Assembly (NCBI GenBank): GCA_014859345.1
Contig: JACUUL010000019.1
Span: 1 to 35,809, forward strand
Direction: 5' to 3'
DNA: 35,809 bases
DNA from: Thermoleophilia bacterium
GTDB taxonomy: Bacteria; Actinomycetota; Thermoleophilia; BMS3ABIN01
Below the pieces are notes generated by a model. It was not told the origin of the DNA, did no database searches, and saw only the letters and a program-made list of their open reading frames with translations. The position numbers were made by a program, and so were the translations under genes. Position 1 is the first letter of the stretch; each line of letters opens with the position of its first letter. Below are positions 1 through 6,029 of this stretch, piece by piece.

Positions 1-53
1 GTATGCCCGGTGGTGTGAGAGGGGGGTAGCCGCGAGGCACCCCCCTACTCGAT
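1..53 (+). mobile_element. 3' end of a group II intron (end of domain V and domain VI), cut by the window edge
   Basis: The first bases read as the closing strand of a domain V-like element, followed by GGTGGTGTGAGAGG and then a domain VI hairpin: GGGGGGT (21-27) pairs with ACCCCCC (39-45), with an inner GCC/GGC pair and a GCGA loop. The 3' strand CTACTCGAT fits the usual 3' splice-site end, with the unpaired A expected for the branch point. The intron would end near base 53. The reverse transcriptase/maturase, if present, lies to the left of the window. The match is from recognition of the conserved 3' terminal pattern, not from an alignment. Confidence 0.75.
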
Positions 54-194
54 TGTGCGCCAAACAAGATGGTCGACTGCGTAAAACAAGATGCGGCGGT
101 CCATTTTTTAACCGCCTGATCAAGGTGGCCTGGCAGACCGGATAGCGGCTGTTTGTTATTATTCCATTTTAGGATGTTGCCCGGAGGAGACACG

Positions 195-1316
195 TTGGAG
201 CACATGTATCTAGACTACAACGCCACAACTCCGGCCGCCCCGGAGGTGGTCGAGGAAATGGCGCCCTATCAGCGGGATCGCTTCGGGAATCCGTCCAGCG
301 GCCATTGGTATGGGCGGCAAACGAAGGCGGCAGTCGCCAGGGGCAGGGATCAGGTTGCCAGCCTGCTCGGCTGCAGTCCGGCGGAGATCGTCTTTACCGG
401 TGGCGGCAGCGAGGCCAACAACCATGCTGTCAAGGGTCCGGCATGGGCCGATCGCGGCCGGGGCGACCACATCATCACCTCCAGCGTCGAGCACCCGGCG
501 ATTGTAAATCCCTGCCGCTGGCTGGAAGGGCAGGGGTTCCGGGTCACCTGGCTGCCGGTGGACGGATACGGCATGGTCGATCCCGGCGGCGTCGAGGACG
601 CCATCACGGACAAAACCATCCTGGTCACGATCATGCACGCGAACAACGAGGTGGGCACGATCCAGCCGGTGGCGGCGATCGGGGAGATAGCCCGGGAGCG
701 GGGCGTTCCCTTCCATACCGACGCGGCCCAGTCCGTGGGCAAGATACCGGTCCGGGTCGATGAACTGAAAGTGGATCTGCTGACAGTCGCCGCCCACAAG
801 CTTTACGGACCCAAGGGGGTGGGCGCCCTCTACGTGCGTGAAGGCACTGTGCTCGAGAGTCTCATTCACGGCGCCGGGCATGAAAACGGCCGCCGGGCAG
901 GCACGGAGAATGTGGCCGGCATAGCCGGGCTGGGGAGGGCCTGCGAGCTGGCCGCAGTCTCACCGGAAGAGCGGATGCGGGATCTGGCCCGACTGCGGGA
1001 TGAATTCCAGCAGATGCTGGAGGACCAAGTGGGGGAGGTTTTGTTAAACGGCCATCCTGAAGAGCGTCTGCCGAACACGCTCAATGTCAGCTTCCCCGGT
1101 ATCAACGCGGCCGGGTTGCTTGACCGGATTCCCGAGATTTGCGCTTCCACCGGCTCGGCCTGCCATCATGGCTCGCAGACGCTTTCACCGGTGCTGGAGG
1201 CCATGGGAATCGGCGCGGAACGGGGTTTTGGCGCGGTGCGTTTCAGCATTGGCCGGTGGACGAGCAGAGAGGAACTCGAGCGGGCCGCGCAGCTTATCGG
1301 GGAGCGCCTGCGCTAA
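195..1316 (+). CDS. Cysteine desulfurase (NifS/IscS-like, class V aminotransferase)
   Basis: A PLP enzyme that takes sulfur from L-cysteine as an enzyme-bound persulfide, for Fe-S cluster, thiolation or selenium metabolism. The TTG start at 195 lies six bases after GGAGGA (183-188); ATG 204 (MYLDYNATTP, the usual N-terminus) is the alternative. From the TTG start the protein is 373 aa, a normal length. Visible motifs are SVEHPA with the PLP-stacking His, HTDAAQS with the PLP Asp, the Schiff-base Lys in AAHKLYGPKG (about residue 202), and the catalytic Cys in STGSACHHG (about residue 323). It stands just after a group II intron and upstream of the sulfur operon. With a selenoprotein and many Fe-S enzymes nearby, a role in sulfur or selenium supply is plausible, but it has no gene-specific partner such as IscU beside it. 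Confidence 0.93.
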   Translation: MEHMYLDYNATTPAAPEVVEEMAPYQRDRFGNPSSGHWYGRQTKAAVARGRDQVASLLGCSPAEIVFTGGGSEANNHAVKGPAWADRGRGDHIITSSVEHPAIVNPCRWLEGQGFRVTWLPVDGYGMVDPGGVEDAITDKTILVTIMHANNEVGTIQPVAAIGEIARERGVPFHTDAAQSVGKIPVRVDELKVDLLTVAAHKLYGPKGVGALYVREGTVLESLIHGAGHENGRRAGTENVAGIAGLGRACELAAVSPEERMRDLARLRDEFQQMLEDQVGEVLLNGHPEERLPNTLNVSFPGINAAGLLDRIPEICASTGSACHHGSQTLSPVLEAMGIGAERGFGAVRFSIGRWTSREELERAAQLIGERLR

Positions 1317-1340
1317 AGCCACGTCCGAAACACGGCCGCT

Positions 1341-1722
1341 CTAAAGGAAGAAATTCTCGTAGAAGCGTTTCACCTGGAAGTCGTAACAGCTTTCCACATA
1401 ACCTCCTGCTTCCTGCCTGAACGATATGGGATATTCCTCGCAATAGCTCAAAATAAGCGCGTAGGCCTCATTGAGTCGTTTCATGACCGCATCAGTGCCG
1501 CCAGCGTCCGGATGCTGCTTTCTGGCCAGGTTTTTGTAGGCCGACTTTAACTCCGAACAATGCGGTCCTCTTTTCCGCCACCTTCTCGGTGATGATCTTA
1601 GCGGCCCTGACACCGTACATAACCGTGGGTGTCTTCATCATATCGATCATGATGCTCAGCGCGGTGCTGACGATGGTCTTTCTGCCGGCAATCATCCGAG
1701 TCCTGGCGATGAGATAGAACAC
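1341..1722 (-). pseudogene. J-domain (DnaJ-like) protein, apparently frameshifted
   Basis: Two overlapping minus-strand reading frames look like one gene. The 3' frame (1341-1613) contains a J-domain core: ELKSAYKNLARKQHPDAGG, with the HPD motif that stimulates Hsp70 ATPase, then MKRLNEAYALIL. It has no sensible start and no helix I in that frame. The 5' frame (1492-1722) gives a basic, partly hydrophobic N-terminus (MFYLIARTR..., ...VRAAKIITEKVAEKRTA) that stops making sense at about 1560-1575, just where the J-domain begins in the other frame. A single-base indel there would join them into a protein of roughly 125 aa. It could be a sequencing error, a real frameshift mutation, or an independent short J-domain ORF. 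It converges with the cysteine desulfurase gene. Confidence 0.6.
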
Positions 1723-1772
1723 GCGGCAGAGTAGGAGTAAAGCAGTCGGGGCGCCACGAACGGGCGCGGCTC

Positions 1773-1801
1773 TTGACAGGATCAGAATTTGGGCATATCG
1801 T
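1773..1801 (+). promoter_or_regulatory. Promoter of the arsR-led sulfur operon
   Basis: A perfect -35 TTGACA (1773-1778) is followed after 17 bp by TATCGT (1796-1801), 4 of 6 matches to the -10 consensus. Transcription would start near 1808, inside the inverted repeat described next, about 30 bp before the ArsR start codon. Confidence 0.55.
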
Positions 1802-1805
1802 TCAC

Positions 1806-1825
1806 ATATGCAAATATACGCATAT
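1806..1825. promoter_or_regulatory. ArsR-type operator: inverted repeat ATATGC-N8-GCATAT
   Basis: ATATGC (1806-1811) and GCATAT (1820-1825) form a perfect inverted repeat around eight AT-rich bases, the usual form of ArsR/SmtB operators. The octamer GCATATCG occurs at 1793-1800 (over the -10) and again at 1820-1827, a direct repeat 27 bp apart. The repeat covers the expected transcription start, so binding by the ArsR protein encoded next to it would block the promoter (autoregulation, inferred). Confidence 0.6.
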
Positions 1826-1839
1826 CGAAATTACTCTTT

Positions 1840-2205
1840 ATGAGTGACGAAATCAACAGAAAGCTATACGAGATGCATGCCGAGATCTGCAAAGTGCTCA
1901 CCAATCCCAAGCGCATCGAGATTCTCAACCTGCTCCGGGATGGAGAGAGGTCAGTCAGCGAGCTGGCGGCCCTGGCGGAGTTGCCGCAGACGAATGTTTC
2001 GCGGCACCTGGCTTTCCTGCGCCAGAAAGGAATGGTCGCCTCCAGGCGCGAAGGTTCGAATATTTTCTATTCTGTGTCCAATACCAAGATCTTCAGGGCC
2101 ATGGACACCATGAAGGAAGTCCTGGTGGAAAGGCTGCGGGAGGACCAGGAATTCGTGGCCGGCCTGACCGCCGCCGGGGCAGAAGGATCCGGAAGGAAAT
2201 TGTAA
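1840..2205 (+). CDS. ArsR/SmtB-family transcriptional repressor
   Basis: A 121-aa winged-helix protein. The core runs from LTNPKRIEILNLLRDGERSVSELAALAELPQTNVSRHLAFL (helix-turn-helix with the recognition helix QTNVSRHLAFLRQ) to the wing GMVASRREGSNIFYSV. ATG 1840 was chosen because the family normally starts about 15 residues before the first helix and the upstream part of the frame overlaps the operator. There is only one Cys (about residue 17, AEICKVL). It therefore lacks the two-Cys persulfide switch of SqrR/BigR and the CxC metal site of ArsR/SmtB; the signal it reads is unclear. It heads the selenoprotein/DsrE/SQR genes, so it probably represses them in response to a sulfur or redox cue. 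Confidence 0.9.
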   Translation: MSDEINRKLYEMHAEICKVLTNPKRIEILNLLRDGERSVSELAALAELPQTNVSRHLAFLRQKGMVASRREGSNIFYSVSNTKIFRAMDTMKEVLVERLREDQEFVAGLTAAGAEGSGRKL

Positions 2206-2234
2206 CCGCAAATTCGCGAACCCAGGGAGGGAAG

Positions 2235-2498
2235 ATGAGCGAACCGGTAATCATCTACACAAGCTCAACCTGACACGACTGTGAGAAGGCGAAAGAGTTC
2301 TTTACGCTAAATGAAGTGGAGTTTATCGAGCGCCGCCTGGAGGAGCCGGGAGTGCCGGAAGAGTGTTTTGAGAGGACCGGCCTGAAGACAAAGACTACGA
2401 TGATCGTAGGCGGCGAAGTGGTGAGCGGGTTCGCCAGAAATGCCGAACGCGTTCAGGAGCTGGTCAAGGAGCTCAAGCAAAGCACGGTCGACGGATAG
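2235..2498 (+). CDS. Glutaredoxin-like selenoprotein with an in-frame TGA (Sec) in a UxxC motif
   Basis: Reading from ATG 2235, which has AGGGAGGG just upstream, gives MSEPVIIYTSST, then TGA (2271-2273), then HDCEKAKEFF, and stays open to the TAG at 2496-2498. With TGA read as selenocysteine this is an 87-aa thioredoxin-fold protein of normal glutaredoxin length. Strand PVIIYTSS leads into U13-x-x-C16, exactly where glutaredoxins carry CxxC. Helix KAKEFF, strand EFIERR and the C-terminal MIVGGEVVSGFA follow. The usual cis-Pro before MIVGG is replaced by Thr. A bSECIS-like hairpin follows the TGA (separate entry). Conventional calling would miss it or start it falsely at GTG 2316. It sits between the ArsR and DsrE genes on the same strand, suggesting thiol, persulfide or selenide redox work with the SQR-like enzyme. 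The alternative is a Cys-to-stop mutation. Confidence 0.75.
2288..2308 (+). promoter_or_regulatory. Candidate bacterial SECIS element of the glutaredoxin-like selenoprotein
   Basis: Downstream of the TGA (2271-2273) the RNA can fold as GCG (2289-2291) with CGC (2305-2307), a bulged A (2304), AAAG (2292-2295) with CUUU (2300-2303), and the loop AGUU (2296-2299). A G-U pair, 2288 with 2308, can extend the base. The apical loop begins 22 nt after the TGA and has G as its second base. Both fit the published bSECIS rules (loop 16-37 nt after UGA, G among the first loop bases). A bulged base in the upper stem also occurs in E. coli fdhF. Folded by eye. Confidence 0.6.
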
Positions 2499-2545
2499 GG
2501 TAACAAGGGGCTCACCAGGCGCCCCGCAAATTGGGAGGTGGGTCG

Positions 2546-2896
2546 ATGTCAAAAGTCACGATAGTTATAAACGAGCGTCCCTATGAGGGCCGGGACCTGG
2601 CCTGGAACGGGCTCCGGCTGGCGGAGGCGTGCCTGGTCGATATGGACGTGAACGTCTTTCTCATGGAAGGAGGCGTGGACGCCGGCCGCCAGAACCAGAA
2701 GCCCCCGGGGGATTATCCCAATCTGGAGGAAATCATCCTCCGACTTCTGGAAGCAGGGGCCCAGGTCAAGGCCTGCGGGATCTGCCTGGAAGCCTGCAGC
2801 ATGACAAGCGAGGACCTCATCGAAGGGATATCGGAGGGCACCATGATGCAGCTGGCCGGCTGGGTGAGAGAGAGCGACAAGGTAATTTCTTTCTGA
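2546..2896 (+). CDS. DsrE/DsrF-like sulfur-relay protein
   Basis: A 116-aa cytoplasmic protein with the DsrE-like fold: MSKVTIVINERPYEGRDLAWNGLRLAEACL, then NVFLMEGGVDAGR, and the conserved segment VKACGICLEACSM carrying the sulfur-binding cysteines (CGICLEAC, about residues 77-84). It ends with the family's MMQLAGWVRESDKVISF. ATG 2546 follows GGGAGGTGGG, which sets the start. DsrE-family proteins bind and pass persulfide sulfur to partners such as TusA or DsrC-like proteins. Its position between the selenoprotein and the SQR-type flavoprotein implies transfer of sulfane sulfur made or consumed by that enzyme. Confidence 0.88.
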   Translation: MSKVTIVINERPYEGRDLAWNGLRLAEACLVDMDVNVFLMEGGVDAGRQNQKPPGDYPNLEEIILRLLEAGAQVKACGICLEACSMTSEDLIEGISEGTMMQLAGWVRESDKVISF

Positions 2897-2972
2897 GCCG
2901 CCTATTGAATGTGCCCTCGGCTGCGGCGGAGAAATTACGACGGGACTTGAACCGCTAGGGAGGGAAAACCCA

Positions 2973-4124
2973 ATGCCAGGCAAGACAATCATGGTGCTCG
3001 GTGGCGGCATCGGCGGCGTGGTGGCGGCAAACAAGCTGCATCATCTGCTAAAAAACGAGCGTGTCACCCTTATTGATAGGAAGCCGGCGCACAGCTTCAC
3101 CGGTTCATATGTCTGGATCCTCAATGGCAAGCGCACCGCCTCCCAGGTTGAAAAGAGCCTTTCCGCCCTTCAGAAAAAGGGAATAGGCTTCACCCGGGGG
3201 GAGGTTACCGCCATCAATCCCAAGGCCGGCAAGGTGGATGTGGACGGCAAGGAAATGGGATATGACTACCTGGTTGTCTCCCTGGGCGCCGATCTCGACC
3301 CGGGGGCGGTTCCCGGCCTCAGCCGGGGGGGCGTCAACCTCTTTACCACCGATGGATTGACCGAGGCGCACCGGAAACTGCGCGAGTTCAGCGGAGGCCG
3401 TGTTGTCATCGCGGTCACGAGGATGCCTTACAAATGCCCCGCCGCGCCCTATGAGATGGCAATGATCATTGACAAAATGCTCCGCAAAAGCGGCGTCCGG
3501 GAGCGGTCCGAGATCGAGATAGTCACCTGGGAGCCGCAGCCGATGCCGGTGGCCGGTCCCATGATGGGCCGGGCGGTGCTCTCCATGATCGAGCCGATGG
3601 GGATAAAATTCAGGTCCGGTTCAACCATTACAGCCATAGATCCGGAGGAAAAATCGGTATTGCTGGAAAATGACGAGCCGGTGCCGTTCGACCTCCTGCT
3701 GTACGTGCCGCCGCACAAGTGCGCCCAGGTGGTCAGGGAAGCCGGCCTCACCGGCGAGGGCGGATGGGTGCCGGTGGAGCCGGGCACCCTGGCGACCAGC
3801 CATGAGAATCTCTATGTCATCGGCGACGCCGCCGCAATCAAGCTTCCCAATGCCAAGATGCTCCCCAAGGCGGGTGTTTTCGCGCATAAGCACGCCGAGA
3901 CGGTCGCTCACGAGATCGCAGCCGCCATCAAGGGCAAACCCGCGCCCAAACCCTACGGCGGCGAGGGATCCTGCTTTCTGGAGGTAGGCGACGGTACGGC
4001 CGGATACGCCAGGGGAAACTTTTATGCCGACCCGGAACCTGTAGTGAAGGCAAAAAAGCCCGGCAGGCTGCTTCATCTGGAAAAAGTCGCTTTTGAGAAA
4101 TACTGGTTCTGGAAATATCTCTGA
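2973..4124 (+). CDS. SQR-type FAD-dependent sulfide/persulfide oxidoreductase
   Basis: A 383-aa flavoprotein of the sulfide:quinone oxidoreductase family. The N-terminal FAD motif is GGGIGGVVAANKL (10-22). YDYLVVSLGA and LYVIGDAAAIKLPNAKMLPKAG are the second FAD contacts. The redox cysteines appear as C155 in RMPYKCPAAPYE and C334 in GSCFLEVGDG, the positions of the Cys pair in characterised SQRs; C250 (PPHKC) is additional. The tail FEKYWFWKYL is amphipathic, as in SQRs that sit on the membrane. The start has GGGAGGG upstream. It would oxidise sulfide and pass electrons to a quinone or other acceptor; a soluble partner cannot be excluded. It is the last gene of the ArsR-selenoprotein-DsrE-SQR set. 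Confidence 0.88.
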   Translation: MPGKTIMVLGGGIGGVVAANKLHHLLKNERVTLIDRKPAHSFTGSYVWILNGKRTASQVEKSLSALQKKGIGFTRGEVTAINPKAGKVDVDGKEMGYDYLVVSLGADLDPGAVPGLSRGGVNLFTTDGLTEAHRKLREFSGGRVVIAVTRMPYKCPAAPYEMAMIIDKMLRKSGVRERSEIEIVTWEPQPMPVAGPMMGRAVLSMIEPMGIKFRSGSTITAIDPEEKSVLLENDEPVPFDLLLYVPPHKCAQVVREAGLTGEGGWVPVEPGTLATSHENLYVIGDAAAIKLPNAKMLPKAGVFAHKHAETVAHEIAAAIKGKPAPKPYGGEGSCFLEVGDGTAGYARGNFYADPEPVVKAKKPGRLLHLEKVAFEKYWFWKYL

Positions 4125-4238
4125 TTTTTGGGATTACCGATATCTGAGAATGGCGCGGCATTATCCTCCGACGGCCTGACGTCGCTGAACCTGTTTTTCC
4201 AGCCGAAGTCCTTCTTTGTCAACTATTGATTCTAAATG

Positions 4239-4269
4239 TTGCATCTTCCCGAGTCTTAAAGTGTATAAT
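4239..4269 (+). promoter_or_regulatory. Promoter giving a very short 5' UTR for the sigma-54-activator-like gene
   Basis: A perfect -10 TATAAT (4264-4269) follows TTGCAT (4239-4244) at a long 19-bp spacing. The start codon at 4281 is only 11 bases beyond the -10, so the transcript would have a leader of about five bases or none, and no Shine-Dalgarno is present. Confidence 0.5.
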
Positions 4270-4280
4270 AATGGCTGATT

Positions 4281-5618
4281 ATGTTTCAGGATGTAGATTT
4301 ATCAGTCTTTCTGGACGGCATTCCCCATGCTGTTCTCCTGGTTGACCCGGCTCTCTCCGTCAGAGCCATGAACCGGCAGGGCGAAGCCATGACCGGGCGC
4401 AGCCTGAAGGAGGTTGCGGGCATCGGCGCGGATTTCGTCATCAGGAGCAATCTGCGCCCCTTCAGCCGCTTCTTCAAGGCTGTCCTCGAGGATAGACAAA
4501 CCGTTTCCCAGGAAGGGAATGTCCTGGACCGCAACCGCAAGATCGCGCCGGCACGTTTTACTATCTCACCTGTCGAAGGGCGGGATGGCGATCTTCTGGG
4601 AGCCATGGTGGTCGTTGAGGACCTTTCCCATACCGCTTATCTCGAGGAGGAGCGGGCCCACATGGGGGAATTCGACGCCGAGCTCAGCCTTAATCCCAAA
4701 ATGCGCGAGATTGCCGAGAAGATGCCGGTGTTCGCCGCTACGGACGCGTCTTTGCTGATCGAGGGGGAGACCGGTACCGGAAAAGGCTCTCTCGCGGAGA
4801 CAGTGCACAAGGCTTCCAAGCGGGCCGGATATCCATACATAAAAGTCAATTGCGCGGCGTTGCCGGAATCATTGCTTGAATCAGAGCTGTTTGGCCACGC
4901 CCCGGGAGCGTTCGCCGGCGCCGAGCGAGTGCGGCAGGGGATGCTGCGCCTGGCAGACCACGGCACGATCTTTTTCAACGAAATCGGTGACATGCCCCTG
5001 TCGATGCAGGCCAAGCTGCTTTCCGTGCTGGACGATGGCGAATTCTCGCCTCTGGGCAGCACCAGGAAGGTGGCAGTCGACGTCCGGATAATTGCTGCGA
5101 CCAGCCGGGACCTCAAGGCGCTGGTGGAGGAAGGCCTGTTTCGGGAAGACCTTTATTACCGTCTGAATGTTCTGAGACTTCGCCTGCCTTCGCTCAGGGA
5201 GCGACAAGAAGACATTCCCCTCCTCATTGATCATTTCATCAGGCATTTCTCCAAAGGCGCCGCAACGCCCCAGCTGGACAGCGAGGCGCTGGGAGAGCTA
5301 AAAGCATATTCCTTTCCGGGAAATGTCCGCGAGCTCAGGAACATGCTCGAGCATACTCTCATTCTCAGCCAGGGAGAGTCCATAACGAAGGAACATCTCC
5401 CGGAATATCTGCGCAGCCCGGAAAGCCTGCGCCCCCATGCAGGAGTTGCCCCCGGACCCGGCAATGCCGGCGGCAAGGCACTCAGGTGGGACGACGTCGA
5501 GAAGGAGATGATCATCGATGCGCTCCGGGAGGCGCGCGGCAAAAAAAACGAAGCCGCTAAGAAGCTCGGCTGGGCCCGCAGCACGCTTTACCGGAAACTG
5601 AGGCAGCATGGAATCTAG
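4281..5618 (+). CDS. Sigma-54 activator-like regulator (PAS, AAA+, Fis-type HTH) with altered GAFTGA and Walker B motifs
   Basis: A 445-aa protein: PAS-like sensor (about 8-115), AAA+ domain (about 135-370) and C-terminal Fis-type helix-turn-helix (about 405-445, KKNEAAKKLGWARSTLYRKL). Walker A is GETGTGKG (162-169). The sigma-54 contact loop reads GAFAGA (209-214) instead of GAFTGA. Walker B reads FFNEIG, with Asn233 in place of the usual Asp. The arginine-finger segment LFREDLYYRLN and FPGNVREL are intact. The Thr of GAFTGA and the Walker B Asp are known to matter for sigma-54 remodelling and Mg-ATP hydrolysis, so this protein may not work as a standard activator. It has no receiver domain. 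It opens the large signalling cluster and is the only DNA-binding regulator within it. Confidence 0.92.
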   Translation: MFQDVDLSVFLDGIPHAVLLVDPALSVRAMNRQGEAMTGRSLKEVAGIGADFVIRSNLRPFSRFFKAVLEDRQTVSQEGNVLDRNRKIAPARFTISPVEGRDGDLLGAMVVVEDLSHTAYLEEERAHMGEFDAELSLNPKMREIAEKMPVFAATDASLLIEGETGTGKGSLAETVHKASKRAGYPYIKVNCAALPESLLESELFGHAPGAFAGAERVRQGMLRLADHGTIFFNEIGDMPLSMQAKLLSVLDDGEFSPLGSTRKVAVDVRIIAATSRDLKALVEEGLFREDLYYRLNVLRLRLPSLRERQEDIPLLIDHFIRHFSKGAATPQLDSEALGELKAYSFPGNVRELRNMLEHTLILSQGESITKEHLPEYLRSPESLRPHAGVAPGPGNAGGKALRWDDVEKEMIIDALREARGKKNEAAKKLGWARSTLYRKLRQHGI

Positions 5619-5675
5619 AACAGCGCCGCGGAGGCGCAGGGCAAAAAATGGATATAGCGGGGACAGGATAGAGTC

Positions 5676-6029
5676 ATGAAGGTACTCATTGCCATAACCC
5701 GTGACGAAATCGCTCCGCGGTTCGACCTGGCGGTGGAGGCGATCATCGCCGAGGTGACAGACGGCTCCGTTCCGGATGAGCCCCGGCATCTGCTCCTTTC
5801 CGAACCCTCTGGTGACGAGTTCTGCACCCTGGCGGTTCGAGAATCAGTCGATGTGGTTTTATGCGGCGGCATCGACGAGATGCATTACGACTACCTGAGC
5901 TGGAAGAAGATATCCGTTGTCGACGGCGTCATCGGCCCGTATGCCGAGGCGCTGGAACTGCTGGCAAACGCGAAGCTGAAGCCGGACGCCATCCTGCCGG
6001 GAGCGGCCAATGAGGAGGACGGCTCGTGA
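5676..6029 (+). CDS. NifX/NifB-C-terminal-like (dinitrogenase FeMo-cofactor biosynthesis fold) protein
   Basis: A 117-aa single-domain protein. It starts MKVLIAITRDEIAPRFDLAVEAIIAEV, the beginning of the NifX/NafY/NifB-C ribonuclease-H-like fold, and continues to VDVVLCGGIDEMHYDYLSWKKISVVDGVIGPYAEAL. Members of this family bind metal-sulfur clusters or cofactor precursors; no nitrogenase genes are present here. The stop overlaps the GTG start of the following histidine kinase, so the two are translationally coupled. A role as a small sensory or cofactor-binding accessory to the kinase is an inference from that coupling only. Confidence 0.85.
   Translation: MKVLIAITRDEIAPRFDLAVEAIIAEVTDGSVPDEPRHLLLSEPSGDEFCTLAVRESVDVVLCGGIDEMHYDYLSWKKISVVDGVIGPYAEALELLANAKLKPDAILPGAANEEDGS

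Noticed and set aside
210-881. Long minus-strand frames opposite the cysteine desulfurase and similar long frames opposite acsA, acsB, the RACo-like gene and the first TauE gene
   Set aside because: Their translations match no family and are rich in residues expected from antisense reading of GC-rich codons; they are shadows.
2316-2498. A separate 60-aa gene starting at GTG 2316
   Set aside because: It has no ribosome binding site and begins in the middle of a glutaredoxin fold; the same frame continues upstream to ATG 2235 if the TGA is read as Sec.
5676-6029. Evidence of nitrogen fixation from the NifX-like protein
   Set aside because: This small fold is widespread outside nitrogenase clusters and no nif structural or assembly genes are present.
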